51,203 nt of DNA from Longimicrobium sp. (GCA_036389795.1 DASVWD010000007.1:1-51203), one strand, 5' to 3'. Positions 8,731 through 16,000 are shown, counted from the stretch's first letter. Notes: generated by a model from the letters alone, not told the origin. Translations and numbers: made by a program.

Positions 8731-8762
8731 ATGATATTTCGCCACTCCGACGCATCTGTCAA
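8731..8762 (-). promoter_or_regulatory. Candidate promoter of the peptide genes
   Basis: A perfect TTGACA (8762-8757) on the minus strand is followed 17 bases later by AAATAT (8739-8734) and 20 bases later by the better -10-like TATCAT (8736-8731). The region is clearly AT-richer than its surroundings and lies about 90 bp before the 97-residue peptide gene. Confidence 0.5.
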
Positions 8763-8851
8763 TAATGGTCTGATAACGTGTAGCAACGATGCGATGACGG
8801 GACAGTATTCTCCCTGCTCGCTGGTCTCCTGGTAGGCCAGCGAAAGGAAAG

Positions 8852-8881
8852 ACGCCCCCCGGAGTCGGCTCCGGGGGGCGT
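8852..8881 (-). terminator. Rho-independent terminator
   Basis: ACGCCCCCCGGAG (8852-8864) and CTCCGGGGGGCGT (8869-8881) make a perfect 13-bp stem with a 4-base loop. On the minus strand it is followed by CTTTCCTTT, as expected for a terminator of the small gene pair ending at 8903. Confidence 0.8.
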
Positions 8882-8902
8882 GAGACATGAAGCAGCGATG
8901 GA

Positions 8903-9088
8903 TCAGTCTCCGGCGCTGGTCTGCAGCGCGCGCCGTATCAGCGAGCGCATCCGGTAAGCATGATCGATCTCCCGCTTCCGCCGCTCTGCCTCGTCCATCC
9001 GCTCATTGAAGCGGCGGAGGAAATCGGGGTCGCCTTTCGCGATCCGCATGAGCCGGTCGAACTCGGCCTGAAACTCTTTCTCGGTCAT
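8903..9088 (-). CDS. Small hypothetical helical protein
   Basis: A 61-residue, highly charged protein (MTEKEFQAEFDRLM, then DPDFLRRFNERMDEAERRKR), predicted all-helical from its pattern, without a recognisable domain. The ATG at 9088 shares its A with the stop codon of the upstream coiled-coil ORF (TGATG), the arrangement of translationally coupled genes, and a terminator follows. I do not recognise a function. Confidence 0.65.
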   Translation of the reverse strand: MTEKEFQAEFDRLMRIAKGDPDFLRRFNERMDEAERRKREIDHAYRMRSLIRRALQTSAGD

Positions 9089-9270
9089 CACTCACCTCTT
9101 TCCTGATCCATAATCGCCTGACGGCGCAGCAGTTCTACCATCTCCGTCATCGTGTCGAGCCGCTCGGTCAGTTGCGTAACAGTCTCCTGCAACGTCGCGA
9201 TTTGTTGATCCCGCTCCGCATCCTGGCTTTCGTTGCGCTCGATGCGGCCTTCCCACTGAAGACTGAGTAT
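9088..9270 (-). CDS. Small coiled-coil protein, start codon uncertain
   Basis: The last 50 or so codons of this frame encode a heptad-patterned coiled coil (IATLQETVTQL, DTMTEMVELLRRQ) joined by a TGATG overlap to the next gene, so it is probably translated. No ATG, GTG or TTG lies near the point where the sensible protein begins (about WEGRIERNE, 9255-9232); the frame remains open to an ATG at 9498, but that part is Arg/Cys-rich and looks non-coding. Either a rare start codon is used (ATA at 9270 is only a placeholder) or the 5' end has been lost. Confidence 0.4.
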   Translation of the reverse strand: MLSLQWEGRIERNESQDAERDQQIATLQETVTQLTERLDTMTEMVELLRRQAIMDQERGE

Positions 9271-9531
9271 TGGTGCGTGGCGACAGGGGTTCGGCGGGGG
9301 CGCGAACAACCTATCACGACGAAAGCAAAATGAACAGAGTGGACCGGGCGTTTCGTTTTTCCACTCCCCTCCGCCGGTCTTTGCCGGGCCACACACTTTC
9401 GAGCGCGCCCGCCTCGATGGTCGCGCGCGGCGCCCCCACCCCTTGACGTAGCGCACGCGGCCGGAAAGGTTCACGAGAGAACTCCCCTCGCGGGACACCC
9501 CTCCCCTTGCTCCCTGTTTCAGGAGGTGCGT

Positions 9532-11637
9532 ATGGCGTCAGCGCCCAGCTTTACAACCGACCGGCTGCGCAACGTGGTGGTGGTGGGCCACGGCGGCAGC
9601 GGGAAGACCACGCTGATCGACGCCTGCTGCCACACCTCGGGCGCCACCCGCCGCCACGGCTCCAGCGCCGAGGGGACGGCGCTCACCATGTTCACCCCCG
9701 AGGAGATCTCGCACGGCATCTCCATGAACGCCTCGGTGGCGTACGCCACCTGGATGGACGCCAAGATCAACTTCATCGACACCCCCGGCTACCTGGACTT
9801 CCTGGGCGAGGCCAAGGCCGGCATCCGCGTGGCCGACGGCGCCCTGGTGTGCGTCTCGGGCCCCAGCGGCGTGGAGGTGGGCACCGACCGCGTGTGGGAG
9901 CTGGTGCAGGAGCGGCACCTGCCGTCGATCTTCTTCGTCACCATGATGGACCGGCAGAACGCCGACTTCGAGCGCGTCTACCAGGACGTCAAGGAGCACC
10001 TGACCCCCAAGGTGATCCCCGTGGAGGTGCCGATCGGCGCGGGCGAGGACTTCAAGGGCATCGTCGACCTCTTCGCCGACAGGGCCTACTTCTTCAAGGA
10101 CGGGCAGAGCGACGAGTACGACGAGCGCGACATCCCCCCCGAGCTCAAGCCCACCTGCGAGCGCTACTACAGCGAGCTGATCGAGACGATCGCCTCCACC
10201 GACGACACCCTGCTGGAGCACTACCTGGAGGGCGACACCATCACCCGCGAGGAGGCGATCCACGCCCTCAAGCAGGCCATGCTCCGCGGCGAGCTGTACC
10301 CGCTCTTCTGCGGCGTCCCCACCGCCGAGTGGGGGACCAAGGCGCTGCTCACGCGCATCGTGGAGCTGATGCCCTCGCCGCAGGAGCGCCCCGCCGAGGA
10401 GGCGCAGGGCCGCACCGGCAACGTGGTGGAGCTGCGCAACCTGAACAGCGACCCCTTCGCCGCGCTCGTCTTCAAGACCACCAGCGAGCCGCACGTGGGC
10501 GAGCTCACCTTCTTCCGCATCTTCGGCGGCAGCGTGAAGAACGGCGACGAGGTGACGAACGCCGGCCGCGACAAGGCCGAGAAGCTGGTGCACCTCTCCA
10601 TCGCGCAGGGGAAGGAGCGCCTGGAGGTCGACGAGCTGCGCGCGGGCGACATCGGCGTGGTGGCCAAGCTGCGCGACACGCACACCAACGACTCGCTCTC
10701 CGCGCCCGCCCACCCGCTGGTGCTGAAGGGGGTGGACTTCCCCGAGCCCGACATCGCGGTGGCGCTGGAGCCCGCCAAGCGCGGCGACGAGGACAAGCTC
10801 TCGGTGGGCCTGCACAAGCTGCACGAGGAAGACCCCTGCTTCGCCGCCGAGTACAACGCCGAGCTGGGGCAAACAATTGCGCGGGGGCTGGGCGAGCTGC
10901 ACCTGGACGTGCAGATCGAGCGGCTCAAGCGCAAGAACGGCGTGGAGGTGGTGGTCAAGCAGCCGCGCATCCCCTACCGCGAGACGATCAAGGCGGCCTC
11001 CGAGGGGCACGGCCGCCACAAGAAGCAGACGGGCGGGCGCGGCCAGTTCGGCGACGCGCACGTGCGGCTGAAGCCGCTGCCGCGCGGCGAGGGCTACCGG
11101 TTCACCGACGCCATCGTGGGCGGGGTGATCCCGGGCAAGTACGTCCCCGCGGTGGACAAGGGGGTGCAGGAGGCGGCGCAGCGCGGCATCCTGGCGGGGT
11201 ACCCCGTGGTGGACTTCGAGGCCGAGTGCTTCTTCGGCAGCTACCACTCGGTCGACAGCTCCGAGGCCGCGTTCAAGATGGCCGGCATCCTGGCGTTCCA
11301 GGCCGCGGCCGAGAAGGCGCAGCCGGCGATCCTGGAGCCGATCATGGAGGTGGAGGTGTTCACCCCCGACGAGTTCCTGGGCGACGTGATCGGCGACCTG
11401 AACCAGCGGCGGGGGCAGATCCTGGGGATGGACCAGGCGGGGCGCAACCAGAAGGTGCGCGCGCTGGTGCCGCAGGCCGAGCTGTACAAGTACAGCACCA
11501 CGCTGCGCTCGCTCACCCAGGGCCGGGCCACGCACACGCGCCGGTTCAGCAGCTACCAGGAAGTCCCCGCGCACGAGGTGCCCAAGGTGGTGGAGGCCGC
11601 CAAGAAGGAGCGCGAGGAGCTGGCGGCGGCGAAGTGA
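9532..11637 (+). CDS. Elongation factor G-like translational GTPase
   Basis: A 701-residue EF-G family GTPase with the usual five-domain length. The P-loop GHGGSGKT is near residues 19-26, the G3 motif DTPGYLDF near 83-90, and domains II-V follow. Two GTPase signatures are unusual: the switch-I segment is HGISMNAS where true EF-G has RGITI, and the base-recognition motif is TMMDRQNAD where EF-G has NKMD, so Asn and Lys are replaced while Asp remains. This suggests the EF-G-like (FusA2-type) paralogue rather than the housekeeping translocase, whose gene normally lies in the str operon with rpsL, rpsG and tuf; none of those is here. ATG 9532 is chosen over GTG 9526 because AGGAGG occupies 9521-9526. 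Confidence 0.88.
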   Translation: MASAPSFTTDRLRNVVVVGHGGSGKTTLIDACCHTSGATRRHGSSAEGTALTMFTPEEISHGISMNASVAYATWMDAKINFIDTPGYLDFLGEAKAGIRVADGALVCVSGPSGVEVGTDRVWELVQERHLPSIFFVTMMDRQNADFERVYQDVKEHLTPKVIPVEVPIGAGEDFKGIVDLFADRAYFFKDGQSDEYDERDIPPELKPTCERYYSELIETIASTDDTLLEHYLEGDTITREEAIHALKQAMLRGELYPLFCGVPTAEWGTKALLTRIVELMPSPQERPAEEAQGRTGNVVELRNLNSDPFAALVFKTTSEPHVGELTFFRIFGGSVKNGDEVTNAGRDKAEKLVHLSIAQGKERLEVDELRAGDIGVVAKLRDTHTNDSLSAPAHPLVLKGVDFPEPDIAVALEPAKRGDEDKLSVGLHKLHEEDPCFAAEYNAELGQTIARGLGELHLDVQIERLKRKNGVEVVVKQPRIPYRETIKAASEGHGRHKKQTGGRGQFGDAHVRLKPLPRGEGYRFTDAIVGGVIPGKYVPAVDKGVQEAAQRGILAGYPVVDFEAECFFGSYHSVDSSEAAFKMAGILAFQAAAEKAQPAILEPIMEVEVFTPDEFLGDVIGDLNQRRGQILGMDQAGRNQKVRALVPQAELYKYSTTLRSLTQGRATHTRRFSSYQEVPAHEVPKVVEAAKKEREELAAAK

Positions 11638-11666
11638 AGTGCGAAGTGCGAGGTGCGAGGTGCGAG
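11638..11666 (+). repeat. GTGCGAA-type tandem repeat at the EF-G-like gene end
   Basis: Four units (GTGCGAA, GTGCGAG, GTGCGAG, GTGCGAG) start directly after the stop codon, in the sense direction of the gene and just before its terminator hairpin. Two inverted units follow the hairpin at 11705-11719. Confidence 0.8.
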
Positions 11667-11669
11667 TAC

Positions 11670-11698
11670 GGCCCCGTCCGGAGCTTCCGGGCGGGGCC
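11670..11698 (+). terminator. Terminator hairpin of the EF-G-like gene
   Basis: GGCCCCGTCCGGA (11670-11682) pairs with TCCGGGCGGGGCC (11686-11698) over 13 bp with one G-U pair and a 3-base loop. It is followed by GGTCTCTTTC. Confidence 0.75.
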
Positions 11699-11718
11699 GG
11701 TCTCTTTCGCACTTCGCA

Positions 11719-11873
11719 CTGCAGTTCCGGGCATGTCCCTCCGCTGCGCTCCGGGCCGGGCTGCGCGCGCCGTAGGGCACGATACAACTGTGCCCAACGG
11801 CGCCGGGCCACGATCGCGCCAAACCCCACGGCGCGCCCGTGTCCCGGCCCTGTCGGGCGCGCATCCCTCACGC
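11719..11873 (-). repeat. Dispersed ~155-bp hairpin repeat, copy B (subfamily 1, inverted)
   Basis: The same element as at 4799-4951, in reverse orientation, with core hairpin at 11767-11803. Outer stem arms are GCGCCGT and ACGGCGC as in copies A and D; one inner stem base has changed. It directly abuts the inverted GTGCGAA units of the EF-G-like gene through a CTGCAG. Confidence 0.9.
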
Positions 11874-11895
11874 GGTCCCTGGCGGACCAGAACCC

Positions 11896-11950
11896 CCGTA
11901 GGGGCGAGGCATGCCTCGCCCGCCGCGTCCTGCCTCGAAGCCCACCGCCC
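11896..11950. repeat. Partial MITE-like element
   Basis: CCGTAGGGGCGAGGC followed by TGCCTCGCCC, the terminal sequence of the elements at 40590, 46848 and 48931, but without the rest of their interior. Probably a remnant or internally deleted copy. Confidence 0.55.
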
Positions 11951-11969
11951 GCGATGATCGCCGCGAGGG

Positions 11970-12021
11970 AGTCCGCGAAGGCGGACTTTGTGCAGTTGTA
12001 GCCCCCAATTTCAATCGGGGG
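11970..12021 (+). repeat. Double-hairpin repeat element, copy 1
   Basis: First hairpin AGTCCGCGAAGGCGGACT, then TTGTGCAGTTGTAG, then a second hairpin CCCCCAATTTCAATCGGGGG. The same order (hairpin, TT..G..GTTGTTG, hairpin) occurs at 13127, 16001 (inverted), 16121 and 26435 (inverted). Confidence 0.7.
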
Positions 12022-12138
12022 ATGGGTGGTTCCAATCGGGAACCGCCGATTTCAACCGGGAAACACGGTTTTAACCGGGGACGAGGTCCCAACCGGGGCG
12101 CGGTGATTTCCATCGGGAAACGGCGGTTTCGATCAGGA
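12009..12138 (+). repeat. Array of seven ~20-bp mini-hairpin units
   Basis: Degenerate units of consensus TTTCAACCGGGAAA have cores starting at 12012, 12033, 12053, 12072, 12090, 12110 and 12130, so the spacing is 21, 20, 19, 18, 20 and 20 bp. In several units the two arms change together: TTCC with GGAA, TTTC with GAAA, TCCC with GGGG. The last unit merges into the AGGAGG ribosome site of the DUF72 gene. Confidence 0.75.
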
Positions 12139-12144
12139 GGCGCG

Positions 12145-13035
12145 GTGGCGAAGAAGCGCAGCGGCGCGGGGCGGCACTTCGTGGGGATCTCCGGGTGGAC
12201 GTACAAGCCGTGGCGGGGCGTCTTCTACCCCGAGGGGCTGGCGCACCGCCGCGAGCTGGAGTACGCCAGCCGGCGGATGGGCTCCATCGAGATCAACGGC
12301 TCGTTCTACTCCCTCCAGCGCCCCTCCAGCTACCGCAGGTGGTATGAGGAGACCCCGCCCGGCTTCGTCTTCGCCGTCAAGGGGAGCCGCTTCATCACCC
12401 ATATGAAGAAGCTCCGCGACGTGGAGGTGCCGCTCGCCAACTTCCTGGCCTCGGGCGTCCTGCGGCTGGCCGACAAGCTGGGCCCCATCCTCTGGCAGTT
12501 CCCCGAGCGCATGCCCGCCGATCTGGACCGCTTCGCCCGCTTCCTGGAGCTGCTCCCCGGGACGACCGACGAGGCCGCCGAGCTGGCGAAAGGACACGAC
12601 GAGCGGATGGAGGGGCGGAGCTGGACCGAGGCCGAGGCGTCGCTCCCCCTGCGCCACGCCTTCGAGGTGCGCAACCCCGGCTTCCTGGGCCCCGACTTCG
12701 TGGCCCTCCTGCGCGAGCACGGCGCCGCGCTGGTGTTCGCCGACACCGCCGGGCGCTGGCCGTACGCCGAAGACGTGACGGCCGACTTCGTCTACGTGCG
12801 CCTGCACGGGGCCGAGCAGCTCTACGCCAGCGGCTACACCGACGAGCAGCTCGACTGGTGGGCCGCGCGCATCCGCGAGTGGAAGCGCGGCTGCCAGCCC
12901 CACGACGCCGCCTGCGTCGCCGCCGAAGGCCCCGCCGCCGCCGCCGCCCGCGACGTCTACGTCTACTTCGACAACGACGCCAAGGTGCACGCCCCCTTCG
13001 ACGCGATGCGGCTCATCGAACGGCTGGGCGCGTGA
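12145..13035 (+). CDS. DUF72 domain-containing protein (YecE family)
   Basis: A 296-residue protein of the DUF72/YecE family, a TIM-barrel fold with no settled biochemical role. The N-terminal family signature VGISGWTYKPWRGVFYPEGL is complete at about residues 12-31, followed by EINGSFYSLQRPSSYRRWY and AVKGSRFITHMKKL; the C-terminal VYVYFDNDAKVHAPFDAMRL is also typical. The GTG at 12145 is chosen for its AGGAGG at 12135-12140; the longer open frame upstream runs through the mini-hairpin array. A repeat-borne hairpin terminates the gene. Confidence 0.9.
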   Translation: MAKKRSGAGRHFVGISGWTYKPWRGVFYPEGLAHRRELEYASRRMGSIEINGSFYSLQRPSSYRRWYEETPPGFVFAVKGSRFITHMKKLRDVEVPLANFLASGVLRLADKLGPILWQFPERMPADLDRFARFLELLPGTTDEAAELAKGHDERMEGRSWTEAEASLPLRHAFEVRNPGFLGPDFVALLREHGAALVFADTAGRWPYAEDVTADFVYVRLHGAEQLYASGYTDEQLDWWAARIREWKRGCQPHDAACVAAEGPAAAAARDVYVYFDNDAKVHAPFDAMRLIERLGA

Positions 13036-13077
13036 GTGCGTGAGTGCGAAAGTGCGAAAGTGCGAAAGTGCGAAAGG
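13036..13077 (+). repeat. GTGCGAAA tandem repeat at DUF72 gene end
   Basis: Six units (GTGCGTGA then four of GTGCGAAA) start directly at the stop codon in the sense direction. Confidence 0.85.
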
Positions 13078-13126
13078 CCGCGCGAGGCTCGCAATCACGC
13101 ACCGAAGCCGGCGACCGCGCCGAACG

Positions 13127-13176
13127 AGCCCGCCTAGGCGGGCTTTTTCGCCGTTGTTGCCGCGGATTCATCCGCC
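13127..13176 (+). terminator. Terminator of the DUF72 gene; double-hairpin repeat element, copy 2
   Basis: AGCCCGCCTAGGCGGGCT (13127-13144) is a perfect 18-bp palindrome followed by TTTT, a good intrinsic terminator. It is the first half of the double-hairpin repeat; CGCCGTTGTTGC and a second small hairpin (GCGGATTCATCCGC) follow. Confidence 0.8.
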
Positions 13177-14154
13177 ACGCGCCCCCGGCCTATCCGCCGA
13201 TTCCAGCGCGCTCAGGGGGATGCGGTAGATGTCGCCCAGCCCGTTCCCCGGGGAGAGCAGGCGCCGCTGGATCTCGGCGTACGGCAGCGGCGCGGGCGGC
13301 ACGGCGTCGAAGCGGCTCCGCGTGCTGCTGAAGTAGAGCCAGCGCCCGTCCGGCGACACGCTCGGGTTGAAGTCGCCCGCGGGGGTGTTGACGCCGCCCC
13401 CCAGCAGGCGCGCCTTCTGCCAGACGCCGCCCCGCCGCTCGGCCACGTACAGGTCCAGCCCGCCCACCCCGTCCATCCGCCCCTGCCCGCTGAAGATCAG
13501 GTAGCTCTCGTCGGGCGCGATCCAGGGCTCCAGCTCGCCGCGGGCGGTGTTGATGGAGTCGCCCAGGTTCTCGGGCTCGGCGTAGCCCGCGCCCACGCGT
13601 CGCGCCACGTACAGGTCGTTGCCGCCCTTGCCGCCCTCGCGCACGGTGCCGAAGTACAGGTTCCCGTTCGCCGCCACCGCGGGCGACCACTCGGTGCGCG
13701 GCCCGTTCACCGGCGCACCGGCGCTCCGCGGCTCGCTCCACCCCGAGGCCGTCTTCTCCACGTACCACGCGTCGTACTCCGCCGCCGCCGTGTCGCCCGT
13801 CGCCGGGCGGTTGGAGATGAAGAAGAGCCGCCGCCCGTCGGGCGAGAGGTGCGGGTCGGCGTCGCTCCAGCGGCCGGAGAAAGGCGCCACGCGCGGCTCG
13901 CTCCAGCGGCCGCCCTCCAGCCGCGACTCCAGGATGGTGAACCAGGTGAAGCTCCCGTTGGCGCGGCAGAAGTACACCGTCTTCCCGTCCGGCTCCCACG
14001 CCATGAAGAAGTCCCACGCCGGCGTGGAGAAGACTCCCTCGCCGTACAGCTCCGGCCCCGCGGCGGCCCCCGGCGCCTGCGCGCGGAGCCCCGGGGCGGG
14101 CGGGAGCGCGGCGGCCAGCGCCGCGAGCGTCAGGAGGCGGATCAGCGTGCGCAT
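13168..14154 (-). CDS. Secreted WD40-like (PD40/TolB-type) beta-propeller protein
   Basis: A 328-residue exported protein. Signal peptide LLTLAALAAALPPAPGLRAQA with an AxA-like cleavage site, then repeated PD40 motifs: DADPHLSPDGRRLFFISNR, TEWSPAVAANGNLYFGT, ELEPWIAPDESYLIFSG and DFNPSVSPDGRWLYFSSTR, each one propeller blade. Such propellers bind other proteins or glycans in the periplasm or outside the cell; no catalytic residues can be named. The stop codon lies inside the right arm of the DUF72 terminator element, so the two convergent genes share that structure. The ATG at 14154 starts the signal peptide. Confidence 0.85.
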   Translation of the reverse strand: MRTLIRLLTLAALAAALPPAPGLRAQAPGAAAGPELYGEGVFSTPAWDFFMAWEPDGKTVYFCRANGSFTWFTILESRLEGGRWSEPRVAPFSGRWSDADPHLSPDGRRLFFISNRPATGDTAAAEYDAWYVEKTASGWSEPRSAGAPVNGPRTEWSPAVAANGNLYFGTVREGGKGGNDLYVARRVGAGYAEPENLGDSINTARGELEPWIAPDESYLIFSGQGRMDGVGGLDLYVAERRGGVWQKARLLGGGVNTPAGDFNPSVSPDGRWLYFSSTRSRFDAVPPAPLPYAEIQRRLLSPGNGLGDIYRIPLSALESADRPGARGG

Positions 14155-14228
14155 CGGCGGCTCCGGGGGCGGAGGGGAGGAGAGAGGAAAGTGAACAGTG
14201 TCGCCGCTGGCCTATTTCACGCGGTCGC

Positions 14229-14257
14229 TTGACTTTGCATGGCCCCGCGCTTAAAGT
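14229..14257 (+). promoter_or_regulatory. Strong sigma70-type promoter of candidate small RNA
   Basis: TTGACT (14229-14234), exactly 17 bases, TAAAGT (14252-14257). It is among the best promoter matches I found in the window. No protein-coding gene follows on this strand before the convergent permease gene at 14618. Confidence 0.6.
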
Positions 14258-14263
14258 CCACAA

Positions 14264-14400
14264 GTGTCCAATTGGCGATCCGCTTCGTCCGGGGCGGTGT
14301 GGCGCGAGGGCGGGGGAAATCCTTAAGCCCCTCCGTCCCGGGCGGAGCGGATCGCTTCTTTCGGCGGCGCGCGGAGGGGTCTCCGCGCGCCGCTCTTTAG
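14264..14400 (+). ncRNA. Candidate structured small RNA, ~135 nt
   Basis: From the start site expected for the promoter at 14229-14257, the transcript would fold into a long rod: GCGATCCGCT (14275-14284) pairs perfectly with AGCGGATCGC (14346-14355), an internal loop follows, and CCGGGGCGG (14289-14297) pairs with CCGTCCCGG (14333-14341) with one G-U pair; the top holds GGGG...CCCC. A separate terminator hairpin ends it at 14364-14398. I cannot assign it to a known family: the conserved SRP apical motif is absent, and it is too short for RNase P or tmRNA; a 6S-like rod is conceivable but unproven. Confidence 0.5.
14364..14398 (+). terminator. Terminator of candidate small RNA
   Basis: GCGGCGCGCGGAG (14364-14376) and CTCCGCGCGCCGC (14381-14393) form a perfect 13-bp stem with a GGGT loop, followed by TCTTT. 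Confidence 0.75.
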
Positions 14401-14546
14401 TGGGGCGCACGCAGGCCCAGGTTGGGATTCACCGCTCCAGACCGACAGTCCGAATGTCTCACGCAGAGCAGTAGAGTCAGCGGCGAACAACGATCCGGAT
14501 CTCTTCAATGCGGTGGCGCGTGGAAATCATCCGCCCGCCGCCGCTC

Positions 14547-14614
14547 CACTTTCGCACTTTCGCACTTTCGCACTTTCGCACTTTCGCACTTTCGCACTCA
14601 CGCACTCACGCACT
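14547..14614 (-). repeat. GTGCGAAA tandem repeat at permease gene end
   Basis: About eight units of CTTTCGCA followed by three of CTCACGCA run up to the stop codon of the permease at 14618. In the gene's sense direction the unit is GTGCGAAAG, as at other gene ends. This is the longest such array in the window. Confidence 0.9.
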
Positions 14615-14617
14615 CCC

Positions 14618-15865
14618 CTACTCGTGCCGGATGGCGTCGATCGGCGAGAGGCGGGCGGCGCGCAGGGCCGGCCAGGTGCCGAAGGAGAGCCCCACCACCA
14701 GCGCCGAGAGCGCCGCCACCAGCAGGGTGGAGAGCGACAGCCCGGCGCGGAACGGCACCTCCAGCGAGGCGCGCATCCAGGCCGAGGCCGCCACGGCGCC
14801 GAGCACGCCCAGCAGCAGCCCCAGCGCGCTCCCCGAGCCGGTGATCGCCACCGCCTCGGAGAGGAACTGGAGGACGATGTCGTGCCGGCGCGCCCCCACC
14901 GCCTTGCGGATGCCGATCTCGCGCGTGCGCTCCGTCACCGACGCCAGCAGCACGTTCATGATGCCGATGCCGCCCACCAGCAGCGAGATGGCGGTGATGG
15001 CGCCCATGAACAGCTTGAAGAGCAGGAGCCCGCGCATCGCCTGCTCGGCGCGCGCCTGCTGGGTGCCCACCACGAAGTCCCTCCCGCCCCTGCCGTAGCG
15101 CCCCGCCAGCCAGCGCTCGGTGGCCGCCTTCACCGCCGCCACCTCCTCCACCCGCGGCGCCTTGACCAGCAGGACCCGGGGGCGCTCCGCCTCGCCCGCC
15201 GCCATCACCGCCGGCCCCGCCGAGAGCGGCACGTACGCCGCCAGCCCCCGCTCCCCCTCGCGCGGCGCCAGCACGCCCACGATCCGGCGCGGCCCGCCGC
15301 GGAACTCCACCGTCCGCCCCAGCAGCGCCTCGGGCCGGCCGCCGGGCGCCAGCGCCGCCGCGAACGGGTGCGAGACCACCGCCACGGGCGCGCCGGCCCG
15401 CGCCTCCGCCTCGCTGAAGAAGCGGCCCCAGCGCACTTCCAGGTCGTACATGCGCGCCGCGCCCGCGGTGGCGGCCGTGACCCGGGCGCCGCGGTCGCGC
15501 CCGGCGCCCGGCGCGCGCACCACGGTGGTCCCCGAGTAGGTGATCACCACCTCGGCCGCCCCGGGCACCCCCGCGGCGGCCGCGCGCGCGTCCTCCTCGC
15601 CGAAGAGAGTGAACTTCTCGCGCGGGACCGGCACCCCGTCCAGCGTGTCGAAGAGCACGGGGGAGACGAACACGTTCTGGATGTCGGTGGTGCGCGCGAT
15701 CTCTTTCCGCGCGAAGCTCTCCATCCCGTCCCCCAGCGACAGCACCGCCACCAGCGAGGCGACGCCGATCACCACCCCCAGCGTGGAGAGGAAGGTGCGC
15801 AGCGGGTTCACGCGGAGCGCGGCCAGCCCCACGCGCACCGACGAGAGGGAGGTCACGCGCGCCAC
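14618..15865 (-). CDS. MacB/FtsX-type ABC transporter permease
   Basis: A 415-residue inner-membrane permease. One transmembrane helix near the N-terminus (FLSTLGVVIGVASLVAVLSLG) leads into a large periplasmic domain, then three helices in the C-terminal FtsX domain: AITAISLLVGGIGIMNVLLA with the diagnostic TERTREIGIRKAVGARRHDI, then SALGLLLGVLGAVAAS and LLVAALSALVVGLSFG ending in PALRAARLSPIDAIRHE. MacB-type permeases act with a dedicated ATPase to move substrates or drive periplasmic machinery; no ATPase adjoins this gene. The GTG at 15865 is chosen because GGGAG precedes it and earlier codons are Arg/Pro-rich. Confidence 0.88.
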   Translation of the reverse strand: MARVTSLSSVRVGLAALRVNPLRTFLSTLGVVIGVASLVAVLSLGDGMESFARKEIARTTDIQNVFVSPVLFDTLDGVPVPREKFTLFGEEDARAAAAGVPGAAEVVITYSGTTVVRAPGAGRDRGARVTAATAGAARMYDLEVRWGRFFSEAEARAGAPVAVVSHPFAAALAPGGRPEALLGRTVEFRGGPRRIVGVLAPREGERGLAAYVPLSAGPAVMAAGEAERPRVLLVKAPRVEEVAAVKAATERWLAGRYGRGGRDFVVGTQQARAEQAMRGLLLFKLFMGAITAISLLVGGIGIMNVLLASVTERTREIGIRKAVGARRHDIVLQFLSEAVAITGSGSALGLLLGVLGAVAASAWMRASLEVPFRAGLSLSTLLVAALSALVVGLSFGTWPALRAARLSPIDAIRHE

Positions 15866-16000
15866 GGGACGCTCCCGGCGCGGGCGTTCGGAACGGGGAC
15901 GTGCATCCGGATCGAAGACGGAGAAGGTGTCGGACGAGGTCGGACGGGCAGGCGGACGGTACGGGGCGCCGAGGGGGCGAGTTTCTCGGGCAACCGTCCC

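Noticed and set aside
7893-8888. 331-residue minus-strand ORF across both peptide genes
   Set aside because: Frame-shifted shadow; the two short peptide frames share a leader and have ribosome sites.
14264-14400. Structured RNA as a riboswitch
   Set aside because: No gene lies downstream on the same strand; the next gene is convergent, so a free small RNA is more likely.
14547-14614. Possible CRISPR array
   Set aside because: Units are 8 bp, directly tandem and without unique spacers; no cas genes are present.
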